DNA of 64,000 nucleotides from Aequorivita aurantiaca (GCF_030410135.1 NZ_JAUGQQ010000005.1:157431-221430), one strand, 5' to 3'. Shown: positions 1-8,641, counted from the first letter of the stretch. Made by a program: numbers and translations. Notes: generated from the letters alone by a model not told the origin.

Positions 1-600
1 ATTGGTTACGTAATCCGTAAGATCTGGATTTACTCTTGTTACAAAGGGTACAGAATTGTATTTTGTAATAATGTTGCTCCAAATTTGGTCCGCACCCACT
101 TTTGAGAATGAAGTTTTAATAACGGGATTAAATTTAGAGTATAGAGCATTCGTAGTTCGCTGCTCTAAATATTGTGTAGCAGCATTGTCTGCTCCTAAAA
201 GTATATTTTTTGCATCTGTAAATGTTATTTCTTTAACCGCATTCACAAATATTGGGGTTGCCTCTCTCACGGCATCTTCCGCCGCACGGTTCAAAACTTT
301 CAAACCTTCATCGGCTAAACTTCCTAAGCCAATATCACGCAGAGTTTGATCTACTTTCTGTAATTCTTGGGGCAGTGTTATTTTAACTAATTGGTTTTTG
401 TAAAAACCATCCTTCTGGGTGAGCTTTGTCACTTGCTTATCAATTCCCAAATCTAACGCTTGCCTTAAACCTTTTGCAATGGTATTGGTATCAATTCCAA
501 TTCCTGATTGATTGGGAAGTGTGTCTACCACATGTTGCAATTCGGCACAGGAAATAAGCGCAAATGTGGTGCAAAGAAGTAATATTTTTTTAAACCGCAT
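1..600 (-). CDS. DUF4197 family lipoprotein, 3' end cut by the window edge
   Basis: An open frame without stop runs from an ATG at 600 to the left edge (200 codons), so the C-terminus is missing. It starts with a basic, hydrophobic signal and a lipobox ending ALISC (Cys at about residue 18), so it is probably a lipoprotein in the envelope. The mature part (ELQHVVDTLPNQSG, then repeated Leu-rich helices with GLRQALDLGIDKQV and VGADQIWSNI) matches my memory of the DUF4197 family, which is usually only a little longer. The function of the family is unknown. A perfect -7 box lies just upstream at 623-630. The gene points the same way as the two T9SS protein genes but is separated from them by a strong terminator. 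Confidence 0.8.
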   Translation of the reverse strand, partial: MRFKKILLLCTTFALISCAELQHVVDTLPNQSGIGIDTNTIAKGLRQALDLGIDKQVTKLTQKDGFYKNQLVKITLPQELQKVDQTLRDIGLGSLADEGLKVLNRAAEDAVREATPIFVNAVKEITFTDAKNILLGADNAATQYLEQRTTNALYSKFNPVIKTSFSKVGADQIWSNIITKYNSVPFVTRVNPDLTDYVTN

Positions 601-622
601 ATATTTTATGTTTATCATTTTT

Positions 623-630
623 CAAATATA
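623..630 (-). promoter_or_regulatory. -7 box of the DUF4197 gene
   Basis: The minus strand reads TATATTTG, a perfect match to the Bacteroidota -7 consensus TAnnTTTG, 23 bases before the ATG. No clear -33 TTG is visible because the upstream DNA is the terminator hairpin of the preceding gene. Confidence 0.55.
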
Positions 631-661
631 AAAAAGGCCCTACGATATCGAAGGGCCTTTT
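631..661 (-). terminator. Rho-independent terminator after the first T9SS protein gene
   Basis: Perfect inverted repeat AAAAGGCCCT / AGGGCCTTTT with an AT-rich loop, flanked by A and T runs on both sides. It lies just beyond the stop at 684 and can work in either direction. Confidence 0.85.
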
Positions 662-683
662 CTGTAAAAATATTTTTGGCTAT

Positions 684-1637
684 TTATTTAAGCACTTTAA
701 CCGTCTTTGAAGAATCTCCGATAGTTACTTTAACTAGATAAGATCCAGAAGCTAGGTTCCCCATGTTGATTGCTGGTGAAATTTTTCCAGGGTTTTCTTG
801 AAGAACAACTTTTCCTAATAAATCATAAACAGTAACATTGTCAACAGCAGTACTTGACTTAATGTTCAACATATCCTTTACTGGGTTCGGATAAACTGAG
901 AATTTAGCTGCCGAGAATTCATCAACACCTACAGTTGTAATGTCACCATTATAAAGGGTTACGTCATCTATGTACATTTCATTATGGGCAGTTGCTGAAT
1001 AGAAGTCCAAACCTGCCAATTCAATAAACACTTGCGTGTTAAATGCAAATGGATGTGCAAAAAAGAATTGAACATCATCAATGTACATATCCCAAGTTTC
1101 ATTGTCAAGATCATAAACGCAATCCACTTTAAACCATTGATCCTCTGGATATGTAAAAGAAGCTGCTGATAGTGTACATTCCTGACCTGCTGGACTTTGG
1201 TCAATGGTACCGATACCGCCAGATGCACCGTCACAGTTAAAGAATATATTACCACCCATTAAGGCTTGTACCCACGCGGAACCTTCAGGAGTTAACGCAG
1301 CTTGCATGTTGAAATATCCTCCCTTTCCGGCAGGAATATATGCGTGAAATTGAATTGAATAGATGCCACTTGTTGGGGCTGAAGGCACCAAAAGCATTAA
1401 ATCGGTGGCGAGGTTTCCAGGAATTAGAATAGATTGTAAACCGGAAAGAGCTTCATCATCTACAACGTTTGCCTCATCGGCACCGCCATCAACACCACTC
1501 CATGTTCTCCAATGTGGAGATTGAGCTGAAATACCTCCTAAATTATATGATTCAATGTCATCATATAGCTCCTGTTGAGCATTTGATGTAAAACTAAATG
1601 CTCCTAAAAGAAGCGCTACTAGGTAAACTTTTTTCAT
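684..1637 (-). CDS. Secreted protein with T9SS type A sorting domain (paralogue 1)
   Basis: 317 residues. The N-terminus is a classical signal peptide (MKKVYLVALLLGAFSF, cleavage after SNAQ). The last about 70 residues form a type A C-terminal sorting domain: FSVYPNPVKDMLNI, then VTVYDLLGKVV, then GSYLVKVTIGDSSKTVKVLK. So it should cross the outer membrane by the type IX system and be released or anchored. The central part has aromatic and acidic strands (WMDMYIDD-type motifs such as ETWDMYIDDVQFF, AGLDFYSA, MYIDDVTLY), which suggests a beta-sandwich carbohydrate-binding-like fold, but I recognise no named family. It is closely similar along its whole length to the next gene upstream (1737-2687). 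A terminator lies between the two, so they may be transcribed separately. Confidence 0.85.
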   Translation of the reverse strand: MKKVYLVALLLGAFSFTSNAQQELYDDIESYNLGGISAQSPHWRTWSGVDGGADEANVVDDEALSGLQSILIPGNLATDLMLLVPSAPTSGIYSIQFHAYIPAGKGGYFNMQAALTPEGSAWVQALMGGNIFFNCDGASGGIGTIDQSPAGQECTLSAASFTYPEDQWFKVDCVYDLDNETWDMYIDDVQFFFAHPFAFNTQVFIELAGLDFYSATAHNEMYIDDVTLYNGDITTVGVDEFSAAKFSVYPNPVKDMLNIKSSTAVDNVTVYDLLGKVVLQENPGKISPAINMGNLASGSYLVKVTIGDSSKTVKVLK

Positions 1638-1687
1638 AATTTTAATTTTATAATGTTTAATATTAAAGAATCTACTATTTTAAAGAA

Positions 1688-1715
1688 AAAAGGCTCTTCG
1701 ACCGAAGAGCCTTTT
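1688..1715 (-). terminator. Rho-independent terminator between the two T9SS paralogues
   Basis: A 13-bp perfect stem, AAAAGGCTCTTCG / CGAAGAGCCTTTT, with a very short loop and flanking A/T runs, 22 bases beyond the stop of the 1737-2687 gene. Confidence 0.85.
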
Positions 1716-1736
1716 ATCAAAAGCTTTATGAAATTT

Positions 1737-2687
1737 TTATTTCAATACTTTAACTGTTTTTGAAGAATCTCCGATGGTCACTTTAACTAAGTAAGATCCA
1801 GAAGCCAGATTGCTCATGTTGATTGCTGGAGAAATTTTTCCAGGGTTCTCTTGAAGAACTACTTTTCCTAATATATCGTAAACAGTTACATTGTCAACAG
1901 CAGTGCTAGACTTAATGTTCAACATATCTTTCACTGGGTTTGGATATACGGAAAATTTGTCAGCTGAAAAATCATTCACGCCTGCAGTCGTGATATCACC
2001 ACTATAAAAAGTAACGTTATCTATAAACATTTCATTCGCAGCACTTGCAGAATAGAAATCTAATCCGGCTAATTCAATAAATACTTGAGGGCCAAATGCG
2101 AATGGGTAATCAAATACAAATTGAATATCGTCAATATACATATCCCATGCCTGACCATCGATGTCATACACACAAGTAACTTTGAACCACTGATCTTCAG
2201 GATAGGTAAAGGCTGCATCACCGGCTACAGGCACACAATCAATTGCGCCAGAAACGCTTCCAATTCCCCCAGAGTTACCATCGCAGTTAAAATAAACGTT
2301 ACCACCCATTAATGCTTGAACCCAAGCACTTCCTTCAGGAGTAACTGCGGCCTGCATATTAAAATACCCAGCTTTCCCAGCAGGAATATAAGAATAAAAT
2401 TCAATGGAGTAGACTCCGCTAGTTGGTGCAGAAGGTACCAAGGCAATTAAATCTGTTAATGTGTTTCCTGGAATAAGAAGTGATTGTAATCCAGAAAAAG
2501 ATTCGTCATCAACAACGTTTCCATCGTCAGACCCACCGTCAACCCCACTCCAAGTTCTCCACTGCGGAGACTGGGCAGATATTGGGCCTAGGTTATAAGA
2601 TTCGAAATCATCTACAAGCTCAACTTGAGCATTAGATGAAAAACTAAATGCACCTAAAACTAGTGCTAAAATGTAAATTTTTTTCAT
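1737..2687 (-). CDS. Secreted protein with T9SS type A sorting domain (paralogue 2)
   Basis: 316 residues, collinear with the 684-1637 product. It has a signal peptide (MKKIYILALVLGAFSFSSNAQ), an unidentified central beta-rich domain with conserved blocks (SPQWRTWSGVDGG, ALMGGNVYFNCDG, YPEDQWFKVTCVYD), and a type A sorting tail. The tail is almost identical to that of its neighbour: YPNPVKDMLNIKSSTAVDN and the last 20 residues are the same. The two differ mostly in a Cys-containing loop around residues 140-160 (both keep two Cys there, possibly a disulfide). The arrangement points to tandem duplication with a homogenised tail. The leader carries a -7 box and shares a promoter region with the divergent icmF gene. 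Function unknown; a surface or extracellular binding protein is my inference. Confidence 0.85.
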   Translation of the reverse strand: MKKIYILALVLGAFSFSSNAQVELVDDFESYNLGPISAQSPQWRTWSGVDGGSDDGNVVDDESFSGLQSLLIPGNTLTDLIALVPSAPTSGVYSIEFYSYIPAGKAGYFNMQAAVTPEGSAWVQALMGGNVYFNCDGNSGGIGSVSGAIDCVPVAGDAAFTYPEDQWFKVTCVYDIDGQAWDMYIDDIQFVFDYPFAFGPQVFIELAGLDFYSASAANEMFIDNVTFYSGDITTAGVNDFSADKFSVYPNPVKDMLNIKSSTAVDNVTVYDILGKVVLQENPGKISPAINMSNLASGSYLVKVTIGDSSKTVKVLK

Positions 2688-2729
2688 AATGTTAAAATTT
2701 TAATTGTTTAATATTGATGACGCAAGATA

Positions 2730-2737
2730 CAAAAATA
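2730..2737 (-). promoter_or_regulatory. -7 box of the T9SS protein gene
   Basis: The minus strand reads TATTTTTG (TAnnTTTG), about 43 bases before the ATG at 2687. A TTG is present 11 bases upstream, which is closer than usual, so the -33 element is uncertain. Confidence 0.45.
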
Positions 2738-2744
2738 TTGAATG

Positions 2745-2810
2745 AACGCAACACTTTTCTAAATTTTTTGTGATATCAATATTCACCGAAAGTGTTATGT
2801 TCGTTGCGTT
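2745..2810. repeat. Interrupted inverted repeat in the divergent T9SS/icmF promoter region
   Basis: AACGCAACACTTT (2745-2757) is mirrored by AAAGTGTT (2789-2796) and TTGCGTT (2804-2810), with 7 unmatched bases between the two right-hand blocks. It sits between the two divergent -7 boxes. It could be a regulator-binding site or a hairpin. Function not shown by sequence. Confidence 0.4.
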
Positions 2811-2815
2811 TTAAC

Positions 2816-2823
2816 TAAATTTG
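2816..2823 (+). promoter_or_regulatory. -7 box of icmF
   Basis: TAAATTTG, a perfect TAnnTTTG. The TTG inside it is a possible in-frame start codon, but as a promoter element it cannot be translated, so the ATG at 2851 is preferred. No good -33 TTG is seen. Confidence 0.55.
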
Positions 2824-2850
2824 CAATTAATAAAATTAAGCATAACAATC

Positions 2851-5800
2851 ATGCAACAGATAAATCCCTACAAACCAAAACATAAAGTACGCATTGTTAC
2901 TGCCGCCTCTCTTTTTGATGGCCACGACGCTGCCATCAATATTATGCGAAGAATTATTCAATCCACTGGTGTTGAAGTTATTCACTTAGGTCATGATAGA
3001 AGTGTGGAGGAGGTTGTAAATACTGCCATTCAGGAAGATGCCAATGCCATTGCCCTCACCTCATATCAAGGTGGGCATAATGAATATTTTAAGTATATGT
3101 ATGATCTTTTGAAGGAAAGAGGTGCGGGACATATTAAGATTTTTGGCGGCGGCGGCGGAGTAATTCTTCCTTCAGAAATAGAAGAATTAATGGCATATGG
3201 CATAACAAGAATATACGCTCCCGATGATGGAAGGGAAATGGGCCTGCAAGGAATGATCAATGACTTGGTGGAACAGTCCGATTTTGCTATTGGAAATTCC
3301 CTTAATGGAGAACTAGAAAATCTATCGCAAAGAAGTAGTGGTGCAATTGCTCGGATAATTTCTTCAGCTGAAAATTTTCCTGAGGTTGCTAAGGATACCC
3401 TTGAGAAAATTCACATTAAAAACAAAAAAAACAAGACACCGATTCTTGGAATAACCGGCACCGGAGGGGCAGGAAAATCCTCATTGGTTGATGAATTGGT
3501 GCGCAGATTTCTAATTGATTTCCCGCAAAAAACAATAGGCATAATTTCAGTAGATCCTTCTAAAAGAAAAACTGGGGGCGCATTGTTGGGCGATCGCATT
3601 CGAATGAACGCTATAAACTCCCCAAGGGTATATATGCGCAGTTTGGCCACCAGACAAAGCAATCTTGCACTTTCAAAATATGTTTCTGAGGCCATACAAG
3701 TTCTCAAGGCGGCGGAATTTGATCTTATAATATTGGAAACTTCCGGAATAGGCCAAAGTGATACGGAGATATTAGAGCACAGTGACATTTCCTTATACGT
3801 AATGACTCCAGAATTTGGCGCAGCTACCCAACTTGAAAAAATTGATATGCTAGATTTCGCGGATTTGGTGGCTATCAACAAATTTGATAAACGTGGTTCT
3901 TTGGATGCTTTGCGCGACGTAAAAAAACAATATGTAAGAAACCATTTGCTTTGGGACACGCCACAAGACCAACTGCCCGTTTACGGTACCATTGCTTCTC
4001 AGTTCAATGATCCCGGGATGAACAAACTCTATAAGGCGGTAATGGAAAAAATTGTTGAAAAAACCCGGGCTGATCTAAGCAGTGATCTTCACATTCCAGA
4101 AGAAATGGGTGAAAAGGTTTTTGTTATTCCACCATCACGCACGCGTTATCTTTCTGAAATTGCAGAGAATAATCGTAATTATGATAAAGATACTTTAGAT
4201 CAAGCGGAAGTAGCCCAAAAATTATACGGTATCTTTAAAACAATAGAATCCGTATCCGGCAAAAAAATTAATATTGATAAAGGCGGAATTGTATCAGAAT
4301 CCATCGCCAATTCTGAAAAAAATGAGGATTTGTTAAAATTGCTGCTAGCTGAATTTGATCGCGAAAAGCTTAATTTGAATCCCTATAACTGGGAGGTTAT
4401 AATTGGCTGGGAAGAAAAAGTAGCAAAATATAAAAATCCAATTTATACCTTTAAGGTTCGGGCAAAGGAAATAAATATACAAACCCACACGGAATCGCTC
4501 TCACATACACAAATCCCGAAAGTTTCATTGCCAAAATACAAGGCTTGGGGTGATATTTTATGGTGGTGTTTGCAGGAAAATGTACCGGGAGAATTTCCGT
4601 ATACTTCCGGACTTTATCCTTTCAAAAGAACTGGCGAGGACCCTGCGCGAATGTTTGCGGGGGAAGGTGGTCCGGAACGCACTAACCGTCGTTTTCATTA
4701 CGTAAGTTTAGGATTGCCGGCAAAAAGACTTTCCACCGCATTTGACAGTGTTACTTTATATGGCAATGATCCCGATGTTCGGCCTGATATTTATGGTAAA
4801 ATCGGAAATGCAGGTGTTTCAATCTGCTGCTTGGATGATGCCAAAAAATTATATTCCGGTTTTGATTTAAGTCATCCCATGACCTCTGTGAGTATGACCA
4901 TTAATGGCCCTGCGCCTATGCTGCTCGGCTTTTTTATGAATGCAGCTATTGACCAAAATTGTGAGAAATATATAATTGAGCATAACCTCGAAAAGGAAGT
5001 TGAAGAAAAAATTAGTAATATTTACAAGAAGAAAGGTATTGAACGTCCTAAATATTTTGGCGATTTACCGCAGAGCAATAATGGCTTGGGGCTAATGTTG
5101 CTTGGAGTGACGGGCGATCAAGTTTTGGACGAATCTATTTATAATACCATAAAATTTGAAACCCTACAGCAAGTTCGTGGCACTGTTCAAGCAGATATTC
5201 TGAAGGAAGACCAGGCCCAAAATACTTGCATATTTTCTACTGAATTTGCGCTACGTTTGATGGGTGATGTACAGGAATATTTTATTCAAAACAAGATTCG
5301 GAATTTTTATTCTGTTTCCATCAGCGGTTACCACATTGCTGAAGCCGGCGCAAATCCTATAACTCAACTTGCGTTTACGCTGGCCAATGGTTTCACATAT
5401 GTGGAATATTATTTGAGCCGCGGGATGGATATTAATGAGTTTGGACCAAATTTATCCTTTTTCTTCAGTAACGGAATAGATCCGGAATATGCAGTAATTG
5501 GTCGGGTAGCTAGGAAAATATGGGCAAAGGCCTTAAAAAATAAGTATGGCGCAAATTCTCGGGCGCAAATGTTGAAGTACCATATCCAAACTTCTGGACG
5601 GTCACTCCATGCCCAAGAAATTGATTTTAATGATATTCGAACAACGCTCCAGGCCTTGTATGCTATATATGATAATTGCAACTCTTTGCATACCAATGCT
5701 TATGATGAAGCCATAACTACACCCACGGAGGAAAGTGTTCGTCGGGCAATGGCTATCCAATTAATTATCAATAAGGAACTCGGTCTGGCTAAAAATGAAA

Positions 5801-6276
5801 ATCCCATCCAAGGTTCTTTTATTATCGAGGAATTAACGGACTTGGTGGAAGAGGCGGTATTGAAGGAGTTTGATAATATTACGGAACGCGGCGGAGTATT
5901 AGGAGCAATGGAAACCATGTATCAACGCAGTAAAATCCAGGAGGAGAGTCTTTACTATGAAACTTTAAAACACAATGGAGATTTTCCTATTATTGGTGTA
6001 AATACTTTTTTAAGCAGTAAAGGATCCCCCACTGTACTTCCCGCTCAAGTTATTCGTGCAACGGAAGAAGAAAAAAAGGTTCAGATCCGAACTCTGAATA
6101 ACCTTCAGAAAATGTATGGAGAGGAGGCAGTAGCTTCCCTTAGTAAAGTTAAAGATGCAGCGGTGCATAATGAAAATATTTTCGAAGTGCTCATGGAGGC
6201 TACAAAAGTTTGCTCATTGGGACAAATCACGGAAGGTTTATTTGAAGTTGGTGGACAATACAGACGAAATATGTAA
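2851..6276 (+). CDS. icmF: Fused B12-dependent acyl-CoA mutase with G-protein chaperone domain (IcmF)
   Basis: 1141 residues from the ATG at 2851; a longer TTG start at 2821 would fall inside the -7 box. Domain order is that of IcmF. A cobalamin-binding domain comes first with the DGHDAA motif (His25 would be the lower axial cobalt ligand). A MeaB-like P-loop GTPase follows, with GTGGAGKSS from about residue 203 and NKFD near residues 343-346. A linker leads to the (beta/alpha)8 substrate domain with [33 protein letters not shown] and [12 protein letters not shown]. IcmF interconverts isobutyryl-CoA and n-butyryl-CoA (or relatives) with adenosylcobalamin, using GTP hydrolysis for cofactor loading. 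Where characterised IcmF proteins, as I remember them, have Phe in GVFPFKR, this one has Tyr, which may affect acyl-CoA choice. Other B12 genes, meaB and a PduO-type adenosyltransferase, are far off in the window. Confidence 0.93.
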   Translation: MQQINPYKPKHKVRIVTAASLFDGHDAAINIMRRIIQSTGVEVIHLGHDRSVEEVVNTAIQEDANAIALTSYQGGHNEYFKYMYDLLKERGAGHIKIFGGGGGVILPSEIEELMAYGITRIYAPDDGREMGLQGMINDLVEQSDFAIGNSLNGELENLSQRSSGAIARIISSAENFPEVAKDTLEKIHIKNKKNKTPILGITGTGGAGKSSLVDELVRRFLIDFPQKTIGIISVDPSKRKTGGALLGDRIRMNAINSPRVYMRSLATRQSNLALSKYVSEAIQVLKAAEFDLIILETSGIGQSDTEILEHSDISLYVMTPEFGAATQLEKIDMLDFADLVAINKFDKRGSLDALRDVKKQYVRNHLLWDTPQDQLPVYGTIASQFNDPGMNKLYKAVMEKIVEKTRADLSSDLHIPEEMGEKVFVIPPSRTRYLSEIAENNRNYDKDTLDQAEVAQKLYGIFKTIESVSGKKINIDKGGIVSESIANSEKNEDLLKLLLAEFDREKLNLNPYNWEVIIGWEEKVAKYKNPIYTFKVRAKEINIQTHTESLSHTQIPKVSLPKYKAWGDILWWCLQENVPGEFPYTSGLYPFKRTGEDPARMFAGEGGPERTNRRFHYVSLGLPAKRLSTAFDSVTLYGNDPDVRPDIYGKIGNAGVSICCLDDAKKLYSGFDLSHPMTSVSMTINGPAPMLLGFFMNAAIDQNCEKYIIEHNLEKEVEEKISNIYKKKGIERPKYFGDLPQSNNGLGLMLLGVTGDQVLDESIYNTIKFETLQQVRGTVQADILKEDQAQNTCIFSTEFALRLMGDVQEYFIQNKIRNFYSVSISGYHIAEAGANPITQLAFTLANGFTYVEYYLSRGMDINEFGPNLSFFFSNGIDPEYAVIGRVARKIWAKALKNKYGANSRAQMLKYHIQTSGRSLHAQEIDFNDIRTTLQALYAIYDNCNSLHTNAYDEAITTPTEESVRRAMAIQLIINKELGLAKNENPIQGSFIIEELTDLVEEAVLKEFDNITERGGVLGAMETMYQRSKIQEESLYYETLKHNGDFPIIGVNTFLSSKGSPTVLPAQVIRATEEEKKVQIRTLNNLQKMYGEEAVASLSKVKDAAVHNENIFEVLMEATKVCSLGQITEGLFEVGGQYRRNM

Positions 6277-6300
6277 AAAGTAGAAAAACAATTTTCAAAC

Positions 6301-6335
6301 ACGACAAAAATTCGTATATTTGTGTCAAATGTCGT
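6301..6335. promoter_or_regulatory. Inverted-repeat operator candidate of the toxin-antitoxin operon
   Basis: ACGACA (6301-6306) and TGTCGT (6330-6335) form a perfect 6-bp inverted repeat flanking the -7 box. The position over the promoter fits autoregulation by the antitoxin or the toxin-antitoxin complex, which is common for such pairs. Binding is inferred. Confidence 0.5.
6315..6322 (+). promoter_or_regulatory. -7 box of the toxin-antitoxin operon
   Basis: TATATTTG, a perfect TAnnTTTG, 18 bases before the chosen antitoxin ATG at 6340. A GTG at 6322 overlaps the box and is therefore an unlikely start. Confidence 0.6.
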
Positions 6336-6339
6336 GATT

Positions 6340-6840
6340 ATGAAAAATTTTTCCTCACATACCGAAGTTAATTTATCAAAAGAGCCCGAGGTTTTTTATC
6401 TTATCGACAATCCGTTTGATAGAATTGTAAGTGTGCTTGGAGGTACAAGTCAGGTGGGTCAAGTGGTAAATAGTGATATAGATTTAATTACGGTAACCCG
6501 AAAAGGGTTGCCAAAAAGTGTTGTATATTCCCTTTGTGAGGTGTTGGGTATTTCCATGGAAAAACTGAGCGATCTTCTTCATATTTCTCACCGGACCTTG
6601 CAGCGTAAGGCAGATGATGATTTGTTATCCGTATCCAGCACGGAACAGGTTTTTGAAATTGCGGATGTAGTATCAAAAGGTATTGAAGCGTTCGATACAC
6701 TTGAAACTTTTAGAAGTTGGCTACACTCTACGCCTTATATTTTTAATGGCCAAAAGCCATTGGATTTTCTAGACACTAGATTTGGTATTCAATATGTCAA
6801 AAATATTATCGGGCGTATAGCGCACGGAATTCCTTCTTAA
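6340..6840 (+). CDS. Xre/MbcA/ParS-type antitoxin of a RES toxin-antitoxin system (DUF2384)
   Basis: 166 residues from the ATG at 6340. The middle has a helix-turn-helix-like segment (MEKLSDLLHISHRTLQRKADDDLLS), and the C-terminal part is a toxin-binding domain of the DUF2384 type: EVFEIADVVSKGIEAF, FRSWLHSTPYIFNGQKPLDF, DTRFGIQYVKNIIGRI. These are the hallmarks of antitoxins paired with RES toxins. The RES gene starts 3 bases after its stop. The antitoxin should neutralise the toxin by direct binding, and probably represses the operon through the inverted repeat at 6301-6335. The pair is intact, with no sign of decay. Confidence 0.9.
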   Translation: MKNFSSHTEVNLSKEPEVFYLIDNPFDRIVSVLGGTSQVGQVVNSDIDLITVTRKGLPKSVVYSLCEVLGISMEKLSDLLHISHRTLQRKADDDLLSVSSTEQVFEIADVVSKGIEAFDTLETFRSWLHSTPYIFNGQKPLDFLDTRFGIQYVKNIIGRIAHGIPS

Positions 6841-6842
6841 TT

Positions 6843-7304
6843 GTGCGCATTTATCGGATTTCCAAAAATCAGTATATCAATGACTTGTCGGGAGAAGGTT
6901 CCCGGTTGTACGGGGGTCGCTGGAATCATATTGGGGAGGCGATGCTGTATTTTTCCCAGAATCTTTCCTTGAGTTTGCTTGAAATATTAGTGCATGTGGA
7001 TTATCCTAGGCTACCCTTGGACTATTCTTTTTTAGAGGTTGAGATTCCCGATAATTCAATTAAAAATATTCAATCAATAGAATTCATTGAACCCAAATGG
7101 AGTACTGAAGCTGCTGTTAACCAACTTCAATTATTGGGATCCAATTGGCTTAAAAAAAATGAAAGCTTAGCAATGAAAATACCATCGGCGGTATTGCAGC
7201 CTGAAAATAATTTCTTGATCAACCCTATGCACAAGGATTTCCAAAAATTAAAGGTTATTAAATCTGGTAAATTGGATTTGGACCCTCGTTTATTTCGAAA
7301 ATAA
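6843..7304 (+). CDS. RES-domain toxin (NAD+-depleting family)
   Basis: 153 residues. The GTG start at 6843 lies 3 bases after the antitoxin stop, which suggests translational coupling. The N-terminus has the RES signature MRIYRI, SGEGSRLYGGRWN (Arg26), the following MLYFSQNLSLSLLEILVH (Tyr36, Glu47), and a later Ser in KIPSAVLQPENNFLINP. These give the Arg-Glu-Ser set and the Tyr that the family needs. Known members of this fold (related to ADP-ribosyltransferases) degrade cellular NAD+ and arrest growth. The size is typical. The role here is inferred from family and context: antitoxin first, toxin second, same operon. Confidence 0.9.
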   Translation: MRIYRISKNQYINDLSGEGSRLYGGRWNHIGEAMLYFSQNLSLSLLEILVHVDYPRLPLDYSFLEVEIPDNSIKNIQSIEFIEPKWSTEAAVNQLQLLGSNWLKKNESLAMKIPSAVLQPENNFLINPMHKDFQKLKVIKSGKLDLDPRLFRK

Positions 7305-7378
7305 AAGAAGAGATGGCTATCCGTATTAAAATTTTTGATAAAATTTTATAGAAATTCACTTAAAATTCTGGACAAAAC

Positions 7379-7774
7379 CTAAAGTGTTAACCCCCAAGTA
7401 TGTTGCAATTTTCTAAACTTTTTCAATTCTTTTCTGAGCAAGGGTAAAAAATCCTTTCCATTGCTATTTACCCGTTCCAACCGTTCGCAATTTTTGTAGA
7501 GCAAGTTTGACAGCCGTTGGACCGAAGCAATGTATTTATGCTTTTCTTCCGAATAATGCTGATTTTCTGCCTTAAGAATCTGTGGGCCCAAAGATATGGA
7601 TTGCTGCACCAAATCACCTGTGAAATAAATATTGGGATCTTCTTTCCCATTTTTTTGAAGTGATGCAATATCATGGCTAATATAATGAGCAATATGCCTG
7701 GCCAATGAAAATATTTCTAAGGATTTGTTATAAACAGCGGAATGTTGATGGTTTCCGAACGAGCGGGATGACAT
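7379..7774 (-). CDS. Small helical protein of unknown function
   Basis: 131 residues from the ATG at 7774; a TTG 24 bases upstream falls inside the -7 box. The protein is predicted to be all helical (KSLEIFSLARHIAHYISHD, then LRKELKKFRKL), without signal peptide or membrane span. The N-terminal part loosely recalls four-helix-bundle proteins of the S23/23S-intervening-sequence family, but the match is too weak to name. It is divergent from the Lrp/AsnC gene and the two promoters are back to back, so the regulator could control it. It ends about 75 bases from the RES toxin in convergent orientation. Confidence 0.6.
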   Translation of the reverse strand: MSSRSFGNHQHSAVYNKSLEIFSLARHIAHYISHDIASLQKNGKEDPNIYFTGDLVQQSISLGPQILKAENQHYSEEKHKYIASVQRLSNLLYKNCERLERVNSNGKDFLPLLRKELKKFRKLQHTWGLTL

Positions 7775-7795
7775 TTTATTTTTTTTTAAGCGTAT

Positions 7796-7827
7796 CAAAT
7801 TTAACTACAACATGGATTTATTCACAA
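7796..7827 (-). promoter_or_regulatory. Promoter of the small helical protein
   Basis: On the minus strand TTG (7825-7827), a 21-base spacer and TAAATTTG (7796-7803). The -33 TTG touches the -33 TTG of the divergent promoter, making the palindrome CAATTG. Confidence 0.6.
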
Positions 7828-7855
7828 TTGATATTAAGGTTATATCATATATTTG
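7828..7855 (+). promoter_or_regulatory. Promoter of the Lrp/AsnC-type regulator gene
   Basis: TTG (7828-7830), a 17-base spacer and a perfect TATATTTG (7848-7855), 37 bases before the ATG. Confidence 0.6.
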
Positions 7856-7892
7856 CTTTAAATATTAATCAATATCTTATTAAATCTTTAAT

Positions 7893-8336
7893 ATGAGCAT
7901 AGATTCCCTCAACTGGAAAATTCTCCATTGTCTCCAAAAAAATGCCCGGCAACCCAATACGGAAATAGGAAGAGAGGTGGGTATGAGCTCTCCCGCCGTT
8001 TCGGAAAGAATAAAAAAAATGGAAGATTCGGGTGTCATCAATGGTTATTTTACAGCTGTTTCGCCTTTTGAGGCGGGCTATCAGTTTAAAGCCATTATTA
8101 CACTTCGGGCCTTTATGGGAAAATTAAAACCCTTTTTGGAAATTGTAAAAACCTATGACGAAGTGTTAAACTGTTATCGAATAACGGGAAATGAAAATAT
8201 TGTAATGGAGGTAGTCCTTAAAAATCAGAAGCATCTAGAAGCATTCATAGATCAGTTGATTATTTATGGCGAAACAAAAACGCAAATTGTCCTTTCACAC
8301 GTGGTAAAAAATAATGCATTGAAGCCGCTGAAATAA
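7893..8336 (+). CDS. Lrp/AsnC family transcriptional regulator
   Basis: 147 residues, the usual size. The N-terminal winged helix-turn-helix (LNWKILHCLQKNARQPNTEI, then GMSSPAVSERIKKMEDSGVI) is followed by a RAM/Lrp effector-binding domain (YQFKAIITLRAF, VLNCYRITGNENIVMEVVLK). Such proteins bind DNA as dimers or octamers and usually sense an amino acid. The effector cannot be read from the sequence. It has a good promoter of its own, back to back with that of the 7379-7774 gene, which makes that gene and its own gene the first candidate targets. Confidence 0.92.
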   Translation: MSIDSLNWKILHCLQKNARQPNTEIGREVGMSSPAVSERIKKMEDSGVINGYFTAVSPFEAGYQFKAIITLRAFMGKLKPFLEIVKTYDEVLNCYRITGNENIVMEVVLKNQKHLEAFIDQLIIYGETKTQIVLSHVVKNNALKPLK

Positions 8337-8436
8337 TAAATTCATCTTGTTAAAACTGTAATAATTGGATTTGTTTTAAGACTAGTCTTTTCCTTTCAGC
8401 CTATTTTTGGAGAAAATTTTTAAATAATATATCCAA

Positions 8437-8640
8437 ATGAAAAAATATACTTTCCATTTTCTAATTGTCACGCTTCTCTCAGCATTATTAGGTTTTACCG
8501 GTTTGGAATTTCCCGGAGATACGGCCGTTAGGCTTCTGTGTCTCTTCGCAGGAATAGGTTTAATGATTTCTTGTTTGGATGCTATAATCATTAGTCGCAA
8601 ACAAAGAAAAATCAAAAAGAAATCAGAATTTGAGGGGTGA
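8437..8640 (+). CDS. Small inner-membrane protein, DUF1328-like
   Basis: 67 residues with two hydrophobic segments (YTFHFLIVTLLSALLGFTGL and LLCLFAGIGLMISCLDAIII) and a very basic tail (SRKQRKIKKKSEFEG). The pattern ALLGFTGL...DTAVRLLCLFAGIGLMIS resembles the short DUF1328 (YtjA) membrane proteins, which have LLGFGGIAGTA followed by a second span. I regard this as a likely but not certain match. Function unknown. It is convergent with the MFS gene, and the two stops are 1 base apart. Confidence 0.6.
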   Translation: MKKYTFHFLIVTLLSALLGFTGLEFPGDTAVRLLCLFAGIGLMISCLDAIIISRKQRKIKKKSEFEG

Positions 8641-8641
8641 T

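Noticed and set aside
56..349. 97-codon plus-strand frame at the left edge
   Set aside because: It lies antisense to the DUF4197 lipoprotein frame, which has signal peptide, lipobox and family motifs.
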